DNA of 64,000 bases from NCBI RefSeq assembly GCF_014648415.1, contig NZ_BMRB01000004.1, forward strand, positions 372,001 to 436,000, given 5' to 3'. This DNA comes from Actinokineospora fastidiosa (GTDB taxonomy: Bacteria; Actinomycetota; Actinomycetes; Mycobacteriales; Pseudonocardiaceae). The translations under genes were made by a program, and so were the position numbers. This document shows positions 41,641 to 51,003 of the stretch, one piece after another (position 1 is the stretch's first letter; the number at the start of each line of letters is the position of its first letter). The notes under the pieces were generated by a model. The model made no database searches. It saw only the letters and a list, made by a program, of their open reading frames with translations, and was not told the origin of the DNA.

Positions 41641-42736
41641 CTCTCTTCCTGAGAACTTCCTGAAACTCCTCGACAAGCGGAGCAATCACTCCGTAAGGTT
41701 GAAACCGGAACGCACGACCCGATTCTAACCCCAAGGAGCCCCAGATGTCTCAGAACACCCCGCTGGCTTTCACCACCACGCCAGCTTCCTCGCTGTCAGC
41801 CCGCCCCACACCGCCTTTCAACACCGCGATGTCTATCGGCACCCCCTTGTGTCGCCACGCCGCATCGGCGCAGGAGACGCCCTCACCCCGGGGAACCCTG
41901 CCGCCTCGGGACATGCCGCCGTTCGGCGAAAATCTGCCGCGTCGGGGCATGTCGTCGTCCCGCGAAAGCCTGCTGTCTCGGGACATGTCGCCGCCCCGGC
42001 AAACCCAGCTGACTCGCGGCTCGCTATCGGCCCGCCTCCCGTTCGCACCTGGGCACACCTGTGTCCAGCGCAGCCATGAGAGAGCCCCGCTCGCCTTGGC
42101 CTCGCCCACCCTTCCTCTCCGCCACCTGGCCACTTCGGCAGATCGCGCACCCGACCGGCCACCGGAGAACGTGCGGGCCAGTCGCCCCACCGCGCCCCTC
42201 AACACCTTCGTCAGCCGCCCCGACGCCCCCACCTCTCGACACGGCGCGGCCACCCCTCGACGCGGCACCCCTACTACGCGATTCGGCACCTCGGCCCCGT
42301 CGGCCCTACCTTCGGCGCGCCCACTCACCGCGAACGGATGCACGCACTGCGGCACTCACAACGCCGACCTCAACCCAGAGCGCCAGCGCGGCTACCTGCG
42401 CACTGTCGTGAAGTCCACATTCGACAGATCCCGGCCACTCTGGGCCCACAGGGGAACGGGCACCACACCCACCCTGCTGCTGGATAGCCCAGCCAACTGT
42501 CGGTCCGCCGATACCGCTGTAGCCCGCCGCCAGGTCCATCCCGCCACCTCGCCGACGGCGCGATTACCCAGCTAGCGGGTGGACTGCGGTATGCCTGTCA
42601 GCCGTGGTCGCAGCACTGTGACCCGAACGCCGTCATGCCGCGTTCGGGTCGGCGCCCGGTGGTCGCCTCAGTAGCGGCGGGATGCACGTGGGCAGTTGGC
42701 GTGGCGAGCGAGGTGCTGCGGGCTGTGCAGTGCGGG
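41641..42736. other. 1.1-kb stretch without a credible gene; decayed, repeat-rich
   Basis: The only long frame, 41745-42575 (276 codons), starts with a good ribosome site and ATG but has weaker third-position GC, a Pro/Ser/Thr/Arg-biased composition and no recognisable domain. It contains three 36-base tandem repeats. Antisense frames look equally random. It is probably the relic of a TetR-controlled gene or non-coding sequence. Confidence 0.55.
41907..42014 (+). repeat. 36-base tandem repeat, three copies
   Basis: Units at 41907-41942, 41943-41978 and 41979-42014, each starting cggg(a/g)catg(c/t)cg, with a decayed fourth unit just upstream. In the plus frame each unit encodes 12 residues beginning R(D/G)M. 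Confidence 0.75.
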
Positions 42737-43810
42737 CTAGTTGCCGTTGCGGGGGGAGTACTTGGCGCGGTGCGGGTGGGCGGTGGTGGTGCCGTTGTGG
42801 ATGGTGGCGTCCATGAGGGTGCGGCCCAGGCCTGCTCGGGCGCGGAGGGCGGGGTGGGTCGCGCCGAAGTCGGCGTTGTTGGTGGCGGCATCGCCGGTGA
42901 AGGGGCCGGAGGCGAACAGGGCGTAGCTGACGACGGGTGCGCCCTCGGGCGTGAAGATGAGGCCTGCCTCGTTGCGCCCGTCGTTGAACCAGCCTGCCTT
43001 GGTGGCCACGCGCAGCCGCTCGGGGGAGGTGAGGCGCAGGCGGATGCCGTCGGTGAAGGAGGTGAGGGAGCGCAGCGCGTTCAGCAGGTACCGGGTCGAG
43101 GACTCGGTGAGGAGTTCGCCCGCCGCCAGGCGGTGCAGGAGAGTAGTCGTCTCACGAGGGGTGGTGGTGCCCAGGAAGAAGCGGTTCGGGTTGGTGACCG
43201 GCACGACCTGCGTGTGGGTGAAGCCCTTGGCGCGCAGGATGTCGTTCAGCTCTCGGGCCGGGCAGACCAGGCCGCACAGGCGGACGGCGGTGTTGTCGGA
43301 CACCGTCAGCAGGGCGGCCATGGCGTGGCCGAGGGTGACCGAGCTGGGATAGGCGCCGTCCAGCCCGAAGATCCCGTCCGTGTCCTGGATGACGATGTCC
43401 GCGGTGACGTCGACCCGCTGGTCGAGTCGCAGCAGACCGCGGTCCACCTTGTCCAGGACGGCCACCGCCACGGCGATCTTGTTGACGCTGTACGCCTCGA
43501 CCACGCGGTCGGCGTCGTCGGCGACGACATCGGCGAACCGACCGTCGGCGTCGGCCATCGACACCACCGACGACCACACACCGCCCGCACGGTGCGTCTC
43601 CCAGGCGTACCGGTAGGCGATGGCGTGGTGCGCCTCCGCCCGAGTGGTCGGAGGGGCGTCGCTGGGCCCGTCGTCGGTCGAGGCAGCGGGGGAGGGGGTG
43701 GGGGCGGGGGCGGAGGGGGCGGCTTGTGCTCGTGCGGTGACGGTGCCGAGGAGGGCGGTCGTCGCGGTCGTCGTCCCGAGTCCAAGCGCCGTGCGGCGGG
43801 TGAGTCGCAT
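42737..43810 (-). CDS. exported class A beta-lactamase-like serine hydrolase
   Basis: 357 residues. A twin-Arg-like signal (MRLTRRTALGLG) and an Ala/Pro/Ser linker precede a beta-lactamase/transpeptidase-fold domain: SxxK as YSVNKIAVA (nucleophile Ser about residue 130), SDN as LTVSDNTAVR (about 190), and the third motif as TKAGWF, KAG in place of KTG. The omega-loop Glu is not obvious beyond PRETTTLLHRL. It may be a true beta-lactamase or a related esterase/peptidase. No recognised regulator adjoins it; the ABC transporter genes upstream are separated by 266 bases. Confidence 0.8.
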   Translation of the reverse strand: MRLTRRTALGLGTTTATTALLGTVTARAQAAPSAPAPTPSPAASTDDGPSDAPPTTRAEAHHAIAYRYAWETHRAGGVWSSVVSMADADGRFADVVADDADRVVEAYSVNKIAVAVAVLDKVDRGLLRLDQRVDVTADIVIQDTDGIFGLDGAYPSSVTLGHAMAALLTVSDNTAVRLCGLVCPARELNDILRAKGFTHTQVVPVTNPNRFFLGTTTPRETTTLLHRLAAGELLTESSTRYLLNALRSLTSFTDGIRLRLTSPERLRVATKAGWFNDGRNEAGLIFTPEGAPVVSYALFASGPFTGDAATNNADFGATHPALRARAGLGRTLMDATIHNGTTTAHPHRAKYSPRNGN

Positions 43811-44076
43811 GTGGGCATCCAACCGTATCGGTGGACGGTCTGGTGGTGGATTGCCGAATCTGCTTCCGGGCTGCGGGACCGGCGCGGGGCGCAGTGGGAA
43901 GGCGGTGACAGTGGGCGGGGATGGTGGGTGCGTGAGGCGGGAAGGAGATGGGCGTGCGGGGCAGGGCAGGGTTCGGGGGTGGGCATAGCTCCGTGGGTGC
44001 CGACGGCCACAAGTGCAAAGGCCACCAGCACGCCAGGACGGGCATGGGTTCGTTGTGCGGTGGGGCGGCGTCGGGG

Positions 44077-44820
44077 TTAGAGGCGGCCCGCTTCTATGAC
44101 TCGGTGGAGGAACTGCCGGGTTCGGGGATGGGTGGGGGAGGTGAGGATCTGGGACGGTGGGCCCTGTTCCACCAGCCTGCCCTCGTCTAGGAAACACACT
44201 CGGTCGGCTACCTGTTTGGCGAAGCCCATCTCGTGGGTGGCCATCAGGATTGTTCGACCGGTGGTGGCCAGGTCGCGGACCAGGGAGAGGACTTCGCCTA
44301 CCAGTTCTGGGTCTAGGGCGCTGGTGATCTCGTCCAGGAGGAGCAGGCGGGGGTGGTAGGCGAGGGCGCGGGCGATCGCCACTCGTTGTTGTTGGCCGCC
44401 GGAGAGGTGGTCGGGGTAGGCGTTCGCCTTCTCTGGGAGGCCTACGCGGGCTAGGAGGGCCTGGGCGTCGGCTTCGGCTTGGGGGCGGGGGACGCCGTGG
44501 ACTACCCGGGGGGCGAGGGTGATGTTGTCCAGCACCGTCATGTGGGGGAACAGGTTGAACGACTGGAACACCACGCCCATGGAGCGGCGGGCTATGTCGG
44601 GGTTCAGACGGGGGTCGGAGATGTCGACGCCGTCGAGGACGATCTGGCCGTCGTCTAGGTCCTCCAGAAGGTTCACGCAGCGCAGGAGGGTGGACTTGCC
44701 GGAGCCGGAGGCGCCGATGAGGACGACCACCTCGTGTTCGGCGACGTCGAGGTCGATCCCGTCCAGGACGCGGCGGCCGCCGTAGGACTTCGCCAGGCCG
44801 CGTACCGACAGCAGGGTCAC
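44077..44820 (-). CDS. polar amino acid ABC transporter, ATP-binding subunit
   Basis: 247 residues. Walker A GASGSGKST, Q-loop VFQSFNLFPH, signature LSGGQQQR, Walker B LLLLDEITSALDP and switch His in MATHEMGFA, all as in the GlnQ/HisP family. GTG 44820 overlaps the permease stop (GTGA). It powers import of an amino acid or similar small polar solute with the permease and binding protein upstream. In the signature following Walker B, Ile-Thr replaces the common Pro-Thr. Confidence 0.92.
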   Translation of the reverse strand: MTLLSVRGLAKSYGGRRVLDGIDLDVAEHEVVVLIGASGSGKSTLLRCVNLLEDLDDGQIVLDGVDISDPRLNPDIARRSMGVVFQSFNLFPHMTVLDNITLAPRVVHGVPRPQAEADAQALLARVGLPEKANAYPDHLSGGQQQRVAIARALAYHPRLLLLDEITSALDPELVGEVLSLVRDLATTGRTILMATHEMGFAKQVADRVCFLDEGRLVEQGPPSQILTSPTHPRTRQFLHRVIEAGRL

Positions 44821-45647
44821 AGCGCCCCCTGCCTGCGGGCCGCGCGGCGGGCCGCCAGGTCGGCCAGGCGGGCGGAGGGGATGGCCAGCAGGACGAACAG
44901 CAGGCCCGCGACCACGTACGGGGTGAAGTCGTACGCCGTGGCCGCCGAGATCTGCGCCGCCCGCACGGCGTCCACCGCGCCCAGGACCGAGATGAGGCCG
45001 CAGTCCTTCTGCAGGGCAACGAAGTCGTTCAGCAGGGCCGGGGTCACCCGCCGGACCGCTTGGGGGAGGATGACCAGGCGCATGGTGCGGCGGTGGTCGA
45101 GGCCGAGGGAGCGCGCCGCCGCCAGCTGGGACGGGTGGACGGACTCGATCCCGGCGCGGAACACCTCCGCGACGTACGCCGAGTACACCAGCACCAGCGC
45201 GATGCCGCCGAGCAGCACCGGATCGTTCGGGACGCCGGTGAGCCGCAGGCCGGGGAGGCCGAACCCGATCAGGTACAGGCAGATCAGCAGCGGCAGCCCG
45301 CGGAACAGGTCCACGTACGCCGTGGCGAGCGCCCGCAGCGGGAACCACACCGGCCCGCGCAGCGAGCGCAGGAACGCGATCAGCAGGCCCAGCGCCACGA
45401 TCACCACCGCGCACACCACGAGCACCCGCAGGTTGAGCCACAGCCCCGCCGCCACCGACGGCAGCGACGCGACCGCGACGTCCCAGTCCAGGAACGACTC
45501 GCGCACCCGGGGCCAGCCCGGCGCGCCCGTCACCGCGAAGTACGCCGCCGCCGCGAACACCAGGGTCGAGACCAGCGCCACCAGGGTGGAGCGGCGGGCG
45601 CGGGAGCGCCGGTAGGCCAGGCGCTCCCGCTGCAGCTCGCTGATCAC
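44817..45647 (-). CDS. polar amino acid ABC transporter, permease subunit
   Basis: 276 residues with an N-terminal basic segment, one leading hydrophobic helix (TLVALVSTLVFAAAAYF) and the HisM/GlnP-type five-helix core. The EAA loop is QLAAARSLGLDHRRTMRLVILP, which contacts the ATPase. GTG 45647 overlaps the binding-protein stop, and the 3' end overlaps the ATPase start, so all three subunits are translationally coupled. Confidence 0.92.
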   Translation of the reverse strand: MISELQRERLAYRRSRARRSTLVALVSTLVFAAAAYFAVTGAPGWPRVRESFLDWDVAVASLPSVAAGLWLNLRVLVVCAVVIVALGLLIAFLRSLRGPVWFPLRALATAYVDLFRGLPLLICLYLIGFGLPGLRLTGVPNDPVLLGGIALVLVYSAYVAEVFRAGIESVHPSQLAAARSLGLDHRRTMRLVILPQAVRRVTPALLNDFVALQKDCGLISVLGAVDAVRAAQISAATAYDFTPYVVAGLLFVLLAIPSARLADLAARRAARRQGAL

Positions 45648-46486
45648 CGCAGCTCGGGCGCGGTGGTCGAGCTCGCCAGCCACTCCTGTTCCAGTCGGGC
45701 GAGGATGCCGTTGGCGCGCAGGGCCTCTACCGCGCTGGACACGCACTGGGTCAGCGGGCTGCCCTTGTCCAGCACGATGCCGAACTGCTCGGGCTTGCCG
45801 TTGCCGCGCGGGAGCTGGCCGACGATCTTGCCGTCGGTCAGCTCGGCCGAGGTCATGTAGAACGCTGTGGGCAGGTCCAGGACCAGCGCGTCGATCTGGC
45901 CGCTGGTGAGGGCGGCCTTGGCGTCGTCGTTGGTGTTGTAGACCGCGACGTCCTGTTCGGCGCCCAGGGCGGCCGCGGCGGCGTAGCTGGTGGTGCCGAC
46001 CTGGGCGCCCAGCTTCACCGCGCGCAGGCCCTCCAGGGTGGTCACCTCGGCGGCGGGGGAGGAGCTCAGGGTGATCACCGCCTGCGCAACGTCGTAGTAC
46101 GGGGCCGAGAAGTCCACGGCCTGGCGGCGTTCCTCGGTGATCGAGAATTCGGTCAGGTTGGCGTCGAAGGTCTTCCTGCCCGGCTGGATGGCTGCGTTGA
46201 ACGGCACCCGGGTCCAGACGACGTCGCCGCGGTCGTAGCCCAGGTACTCGGCCACCGCGTAGGCGACGGCGGACTCGAAGCCGCGGCCGTTGGACGGGTC
46301 GTTGTCCTGGTACCACGGCTGGTAGACCGGCTCGTCCGTGGCGAAGGTGAACGTGCCCGGGGTGAGCGTGGGCAGCGTCGCCTTCACGCAGGACGGGCCG
46401 GTCGGGGTCGGCTGCTCGGCCACCGGCGCGCACGCGGTGAGCACGAGTGCGCCGAGAAGGGCGGTCATGCGCATGCCCGACATCAT
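45644..46486 (-). CDS. amino acid ABC transporter, lipoprotein binding subunit
   Basis: 280 residues. Lipoprotein signal ending LVLTAC, then a family 3 solute-binding domain (TFTFATDEPVYQPW, FDANLTEFSITEERR, GAQVGTTSYAAA). ATG 46486 overlaps the cobF stop in an ATGA, and further ATGs follow at 46483, 46474 and 46468. It delivers the solute to the permease encoded next. Coupling to cobF is unusual and may mean the imported solute relates to the corrinoid pathway, or may be chance packing. Confidence 0.9.
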   Translation of the reverse strand: MMSGMRMTALLGALVLTACAPVAEQPTPTGPSCVKATLPTLTPGTFTFATDEPVYQPWYQDNDPSNGRGFESAVAYAVAEYLGYDRGDVVWTRVPFNAAIQPGRKTFDANLTEFSITEERRQAVDFSAPYYDVAQAVITLSSSPAAEVTTLEGLRAVKLGAQVGTTSYAAAAALGAEQDVAVYNTNDDAKAALTSGQIDALVLDLPTAFYMTSAELTDGKIVGQLPRGNGKPEQFGIVLDKGSPLTQCVSSAVEALRANGILARLEQEWLASSTTAPELR

Positions 46487-47220
46487 CGCGGGCGGCGCAG
46501 GAGATAGGTATCCATGATCCAGCCCTTGGACGCCCGCGCCGCCTCCCGCTCGCGCCGGATCCGCTCGCCGACCTCGGACACCCGCCCGCTGATGAGGATC
46601 TCGTCCGGGGTGCTGACGTAGGCGCCCCAGCGGATCTCGGCGTCCGGATAGGCCAGGAACGCGCACTGCGCGTCCAGCATCACCACCAGGTCGTCGACCC
46701 CGTCCGGCCAGCCCGAGGCCAGCCGCCGCCCGGTCGTGATCTGGACCGCGCCGCCGACCTGGTTGAGCGTGGTGGCGTGCTTGGCGGCGAGCGCGGACAC
46801 GCTGCTGATGCCCGGGACGACGCCCAGCTCGAAGTCCGTCCCGCGCGACCGCACGTCCTCCAGCACCGCGATGACGCTGTCGTAGAGCGACGGGTCGCCC
46901 CACACCAGGAACGCGCCGACCTCGTCCGGCCCCAGCTCGCCGACCATCTCCGCGCACACGTCCGCGCGCCGGGTCCGCCAGTCGTCCACCGCCGCCGTGT
47001 ACCCCGGCGACACCCGGTCGCGGTCGGGGTCGGCGCCGCGCACGATCCGCGCCTGGGGGGCGTAACGGCTGATCAGCGCCTCGCGCAGGGCCATCAGCTC
47101 GCCCGCGGCGTCCGCCTTGTCCAGCAGGAACACCACGTCGACCCGGCCCAGCACGGCGACGGCCTGGACGGTGATCTGGTCGGGGTCGCCCGCGCCGATC
47201 CCGACTACCTCGATGCGCAT
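46483..47220 (-). CDS. cobF: precorrin-6A synthase (deacetylating)
   Basis: 245 residues. SAM-dependent tetrapyrrole methylase fold: VVGIGAGDPDQIT at the N-terminus, FLVWGDPSLYDS mid-chain and VVPGISSVSALAA. Sequence landmarks DTYLLRRPR and AGYTAAVDDW-type segments are those of CobF, which methylates C-1 of precorrin-5 and releases acetate in aerobic cobalamin synthesis. It is isolated here from the other cob genes, as often in actinomycetes. The B12-dependent mutase IcmF is encoded 0.5 kb away. Confidence 0.9.
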   Translation of the reverse strand: MRIEVVGIGAGDPDQITVQAVAVLGRVDVVFLLDKADAAGELMALREALISRYAPQARIVRGADPDRDRVSPGYTAAVDDWRTRRADVCAEMVGELGPDEVGAFLVWGDPSLYDSVIAVLEDVRSRGTDFELGVVPGISSVSALAAKHATTLNQVGGAVQITTGRRLASGWPDGVDDLVVMLDAQCAFLAYPDAEIRWGAYVSTPDEILISGRVSEVGERIRREREAARASKGWIMDTYLLRRPR

Positions 47221-47231
47221 AGCGCCAGAAC

Positions 47232-47624
47232 TTAGCCGTTGAGCGTGCGGCTCCGACCGCGGAACTCGGCGACCACCTCGTCACCGCGGGTGACCGTCAC
47301 GTCGTAGATGCCGCTGCGCCCGTAGCGGGTGCGCTCGGTGGCGCGGGCTGTCAAGCGGTCGCCCTGGTACACCGGAGCGACAAATGTCACGTCCGCGCCC
47401 GCGGCGACGGTGACCGGCCCGTGGCTGTTGCACGCGCAGGCGAAGGCGGTGTCGGCGAAGAGGAAAACGTAGCCGCCGTGGCCAATGCCGTGGCCGTTGA
47501 CCATCGCGCCGGTGACAGTCATCGTCAGTTCGGCCCAGCCGGGGCCCGCGCCCGCCACCTCGATGCCCAGTGCGGTGGACGCGGTGTCGTCGGCCATCAT
47601 GCGGACCACGGGTTCGGGGATCAC
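47232..47624 (-). CDS. PaaI-type hotdog acyl-CoA thioesterase
   Basis: 130 residues forming one hotdog domain. The active-site segment is NGHGIGHGGYVFLFADTAFACACNS, cut here to its landmarks GHGGYVF and the Asp of FADTAF, matching phenylacetate-pathway PaaI. It hydrolyses aryl- or acyl-CoA thioesters that stall CoA-dependent pathways. GTG 47624. It lies 11 bases before cobF on the same strand and is divergent from the mutase gene icmF. Confidence 0.87.
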   Translation of the reverse strand: MIPEPVVRMMADDTASTALGIEVAGAGPGWAELTMTVTGAMVNGHGIGHGGYVFLFADTAFACACNSHGPVTVAAGADVTFVAPVYQGDRLTARATERTRYGRSGIYDVTVTRGDEVVAEFRGRSRTLNG

Positions 47625-47723
47625 CGGGGTGATGCTACGGCGATGAGGTCGCCCACACCTTGGTTGCCCTTCCGACAGTAGGACGTCAAACTAAATGGGT
47701 CACCCGACCGCAGGAGGCTGACG

Positions 47724-50700
47724 ATGACCGCACCGCTGCACCGCCCCGCGAACCCCGTCCGGTTCGTCACCGCGGCGAGCCTGTTCGACGGCCACGACGC
47801 CGCCATCAACATCATGCGGCGCATCCTGCAGAGCCAGGGCGCCGAGGTGGTGCACCTCGGCCACAACCGCTCGGTCCGCGAGGTGGTGACCGCCGCCCTG
47901 CAGGAGGACGTCCAGGGCGTGGCCATCAGCGCCTACCAGGGCGGACACGTCGAGTACTTCACCTACCTCGTCGACCTGCTCAACGAGGAGGGCGCGGGCC
48001 ACATCAAGGTCTACGGCGGCGGTGGCGGCGTCATCGTGCCCGCCGAGATCGCCCTGCTGCACGAGCGCGGCGTCGCCCGGATCTTCTCCCCGGAGGACGG
48101 CCAGCGCCTCGGCCTGGCCCGCATGATCAACACCATGGTCGAGGCCTGCGACCACGCCCTGCCCGCCGACGTCGACGCCGAGGCCCTGCTCGCGGGCGAC
48201 CAGCGCGCTCTCGCCCGCGCCATCACCCTCATCGAGGACGGCCGCATCCCCGACGACCTGCGCGAAGTCGTCACCGAGGCGGCCGGGTCCCGGGAGGTGC
48301 CCGTGCTGGGCATCACCGGCACCGGCGGTTCGGGCAAGTCGTCGCTGACCGACGAGCTGGTCCGCAGGCTGCGCGTGGACCAGCAGGACAAGCTGCGGGT
48401 GGCGGTCATCGCCGTCGACCCGACCCGCCGCAAGGGCGGCGGCGCGCTGCTGGGCGACCGCATCCGCATGAACAGCATCGAGGGCGGCCCGGTCTTCTTC
48501 CGCTCGCTGGCCACCCGGGGCGCCGAGACCGAGGTGCCCGGCGGCCTGGCCGACGCCATCGCCGCCTGCAAGGCCGCCGGGCACGACCTGGTCATCGTCG
48601 AGACCCCCGGCATCGGCCAGGGCGACGCGGCCATCGTGCCGTTCGTCGACGTCTCCCTCTACGTGATGACGCCCGAGTTCGGCGCTGCCTCGCAGCTGGA
48701 GAAGATCGACATGCTCGACTTCGCCGACGTCGTGGCCATCAACAAGTTCGAGCGCCGCGGCGCCGAGGACGCCCGCCGCGACGTGGCTCGCCAGCTCGTG
48801 CGCAACCGCGAGGCGTTCGGCGCGCAGTGGTCGGACATGCCGGTCTACGGCACCAGCGCCGCCACCTTCAACGACGACGGCGTCACCGCCCTCTACCAGG
48901 AGCTGCGCGGCCTCCTCGCGGCCAAGGGCGTCGCCTTCGGCGACGGCGTGCTCCCGCGCGTGGAGACCAAGACCTCCCGGCACGCGGCCAGCGTGGTGCC
49001 GCTGTCCCGCCAGCGCTACCTCTCCGACATCGCCGACGCCGTGCGCGCCTACCACCGCCGCACCGACGAGCAGGTGGCCGCCGTCCGCGAGTACCGGGCG
49101 CTGGAGACGGCCCGCCGGGCCATCAAGGACAACCCGTCCGCCGACCTCGACCGCGTCGCCGAGGCCGCCGCCGAGAAGGTCGACCGCGATGTCCGGGTCG
49201 CGCTGGAGGAGTGGCCGAAGACCGTCGAGCAGTACCGGGCCGAGGAACTCGTGGTCAAGGTCCGCGACAAGGAGCTGCACACGCCGCTCTGGCGGGAGAC
49301 GCTCTCGGGCAACAAGGTCCCGCGCGTGGCGCTGCCGCGCTTCGACGACGACGCCAGCCTGGTGCGCTTCCTGCGCAAGGAGAACCTGCCGGGCCGCTTC
49401 CCGTTCACCGCGGGCGTGTTCCCGTTCAAGCGCGAGGGCGAGGACCCCGCGCGCATGTTCGCAGGCGAGGGCGACGCCTTCCGCACCAACCGCCGCTTCA
49501 AGCTGCTCTCGGAGGGCAACCCGGCGACCCGGCTGTCCACCGCGTTCGACTCGGTGACCCTCTACGGCCGCGACCCCGACACCCCGCCGGACATCTACGG
49601 CAAGATCGGCACCTCGGGCGTCTCAATCGCCAGCCTCGACGACATGAAGGCCCTCTACGCGGGCTTCGACCTCACCGCGCCGACGACCTCGGTGTCGATG
49701 ACGATCAACGGGCCCGCCCCGACGATCCTGGCCTACTTCCTTAATACGGCGATCGACCAGCGCGTGGACGCCTTCGTCGAGGAGCACGGCAGGCAGCCGG
49801 ACGAGCAGGAGCGCAAGGAGCTGGCCGCCTGGGCGCTGGCCAACGTGCGCGGCACGGTGCAGGCCGACATCCTCAAGGAGGACCAGGGCCAGAACACCTG
49901 CATCTTCTCCACCGAGTTCAGCCTGCGGATGATGGCCGACATCCAGGAGTGGTTCATCCGCAACAGGGTCCGCAACTTCTACTCGGTGTCGATCTCGGGC
50001 TACCACATCGCCGAGGCGGGCGCGAACCCCATCAGCCAGCTGGCGTTCACCCTGGCCAACGGCTTCACCTACGTGGAGTCCTACCTGGCCAGGGGCATGG
50101 ACATCGACGACTTCGCGCCCAACCTGTCGTTCTTCTTCTCCAACGGCATGGACGCGGAGTACTCCGTCATCGGACGGGTCGCCCGCCGCATCTGGGCGGT
50201 GGCGATGAAGGAGCGCTACGGGGCCAACGAGCGCTCGCAGAAGCTGAAGTACCACGTGCAGACCTCCGGGCGCTCGCTGCACGCCCAGGAGATGAACTTC
50301 AACGACATCCGCACGACGCTGCAGGCGCTGTGCGCGCTGTACGACAACGCGAACTCGCTGCACACCAACGCCTACGACGAGGCGATCACCACCCCGACCG
50401 AGTCCAGCGTCCGCCGCGCGATGGCCATCCAGCTGATCATCAACCGCGAGTGGGGCCTGTCGATGAACGAGAACCCGCTGCAGGGCTCGTTCGTCATCGA
50501 CGAGCTGACCGACCTGGTGGAGGAGGCCGTGCTCGCCGAGTTCGACCGGCTCTCCGACCGCGGCGGCGTCCTCGGCGCGATGGAGACCGGCTACCAGCGC
50601 GGCCGCATCCAGGACGAGTCGATGCTCTACGAGCACCGCAAGCACGACGGCTCGCTGCCGCTGATCGGCGTCAACACGTTCCTGCCGCCGGAGGGCGACG

Positions 50701-50951
50701 AGGACCAGGTCGTCGAGATCGAGCTGGCCCGCGCGACCGAGGCGGAGAAGGAGTCGCAGGTCGCCAGGACCCGCGCCTACCAGCAGGCGCACCGCGCCGA
50801 GGCCGCCGACGCGCTGGCCCGGCTGCGCGCGGCCGCCCGCACCGACGAGAACGTCTTCGAGGTCCTGATGGACGCCGCCCGCGTCTGCACGCTCGGTCAG
50901 ATCACCGAGGCGTTCTTCGAGGTGGGCGGGCAGTACCGGCGCAATATCTGA
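47724..50951 (+). CDS. icmF: fused isobutyryl-CoA mutase with G-protein chaperone
   Basis: 1075 residues in the IcmF order: B12-binding domain (about 15-145, DGHDAAINIMRR), MeaB-type GTPase chaperone (about 190-400; P-loop GTGGSGKSS, DPTRRKGGGALLGDR, NKFERRG), linker, and the acyl-CoA mutase barrel (about 535-1075, SVSISGYHIAEAGANPI). It interconverts isobutyryl-CoA and butyryl-CoA (some forms pivalyl/isovaleryl-CoA) using adenosylcobalamin; the GTPase part gates cofactor loading. ATG 47724 has an aggaggctg site. Followed by 3-hydroxybutyryl-CoA dehydrogenase, suggesting channelling of branched acyl units into straight C4 metabolism. Confidence 0.95.
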   Translation: MTAPLHRPANPVRFVTAASLFDGHDAAINIMRRILQSQGAEVVHLGHNRSVREVVTAALQEDVQGVAISAYQGGHVEYFTYLVDLLNEEGAGHIKVYGGGGGVIVPAEIALLHERGVARIFSPEDGQRLGLARMINTMVEACDHALPADVDAEALLAGDQRALARAITLIEDGRIPDDLREVVTEAAGSREVPVLGITGTGGSGKSSLTDELVRRLRVDQQDKLRVAVIAVDPTRRKGGGALLGDRIRMNSIEGGPVFFRSLATRGAETEVPGGLADAIAACKAAGHDLVIVETPGIGQGDAAIVPFVDVSLYVMTPEFGAASQLEKIDMLDFADVVAINKFERRGAEDARRDVARQLVRNREAFGAQWSDMPVYGTSAATFNDDGVTALYQELRGLLAAKGVAFGDGVLPRVETKTSRHAASVVPLSRQRYLSDIADAVRAYHRRTDEQVAAVREYRALETARRAIKDNPSADLDRVAEAAAEKVDRDVRVALEEWPKTVEQYRAEELVVKVRDKELHTPLWRETLSGNKVPRVALPRFDDDASLVRFLRKENLPGRFPFTAGVFPFKREGEDPARMFAGEGDAFRTNRRFKLLSEGNPATRLSTAFDSVTLYGRDPDTPPDIYGKIGTSGVSIASLDDMKALYAGFDLTAPTTSVSMTINGPAPTILAYFLNTAIDQRVDAFVEEHGRQPDEQERKELAAWALANVRGTVQADILKEDQGQNTCIFSTEFSLRMMADIQEWFIRNRVRNFYSVSISGYHIAEAGANPISQLAFTLANGFTYVESYLARGMDIDDFAPNLSFFFSNGMDAEYSVIGRVARRIWAVAMKERYGANERSQKLKYHVQTSGRSLHAQEMNFNDIRTTLQALCALYDNANSLHTNAYDEAITTPTESSVRRAMAIQLIINREWGLSMNENPLQGSFVIDELTDLVEEAVLAEFDRLSDRGGVLGAMETGYQRGRIQDESMLYEHRKHDGSLPLIGVNTFLPPEGDEDQVVEIELARATEAEKESQVARTRAYQQAHRAEAADALARLRAAARTDENVFEVLMDAARVCTLGQITEAFFEVGGQYRRNI

Positions 50952-51003
50952 GCGATACTGTGCCGTGGCCCGCCAGAAGCGGGCCCGAACGAAAGGGGAG
51001 CCG

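Noticed and set aside
41907-42014. 36-base repeats considered as a CRISPR array
   Set aside because: Units abut directly with no spacers and no cas genes are nearby.
41745-42575. 276-codon frame next to the TetR gene
   Set aside because: Composition and codon use are unlike neighbouring genes and no domain is visible; kept as a finding, not called as a gene.
47625-47723. Possible cobalamin riboswitch before icmF
   Set aside because: Only about 100 bases separate icmF from the divergent gene and no B12-box sequence is visible.
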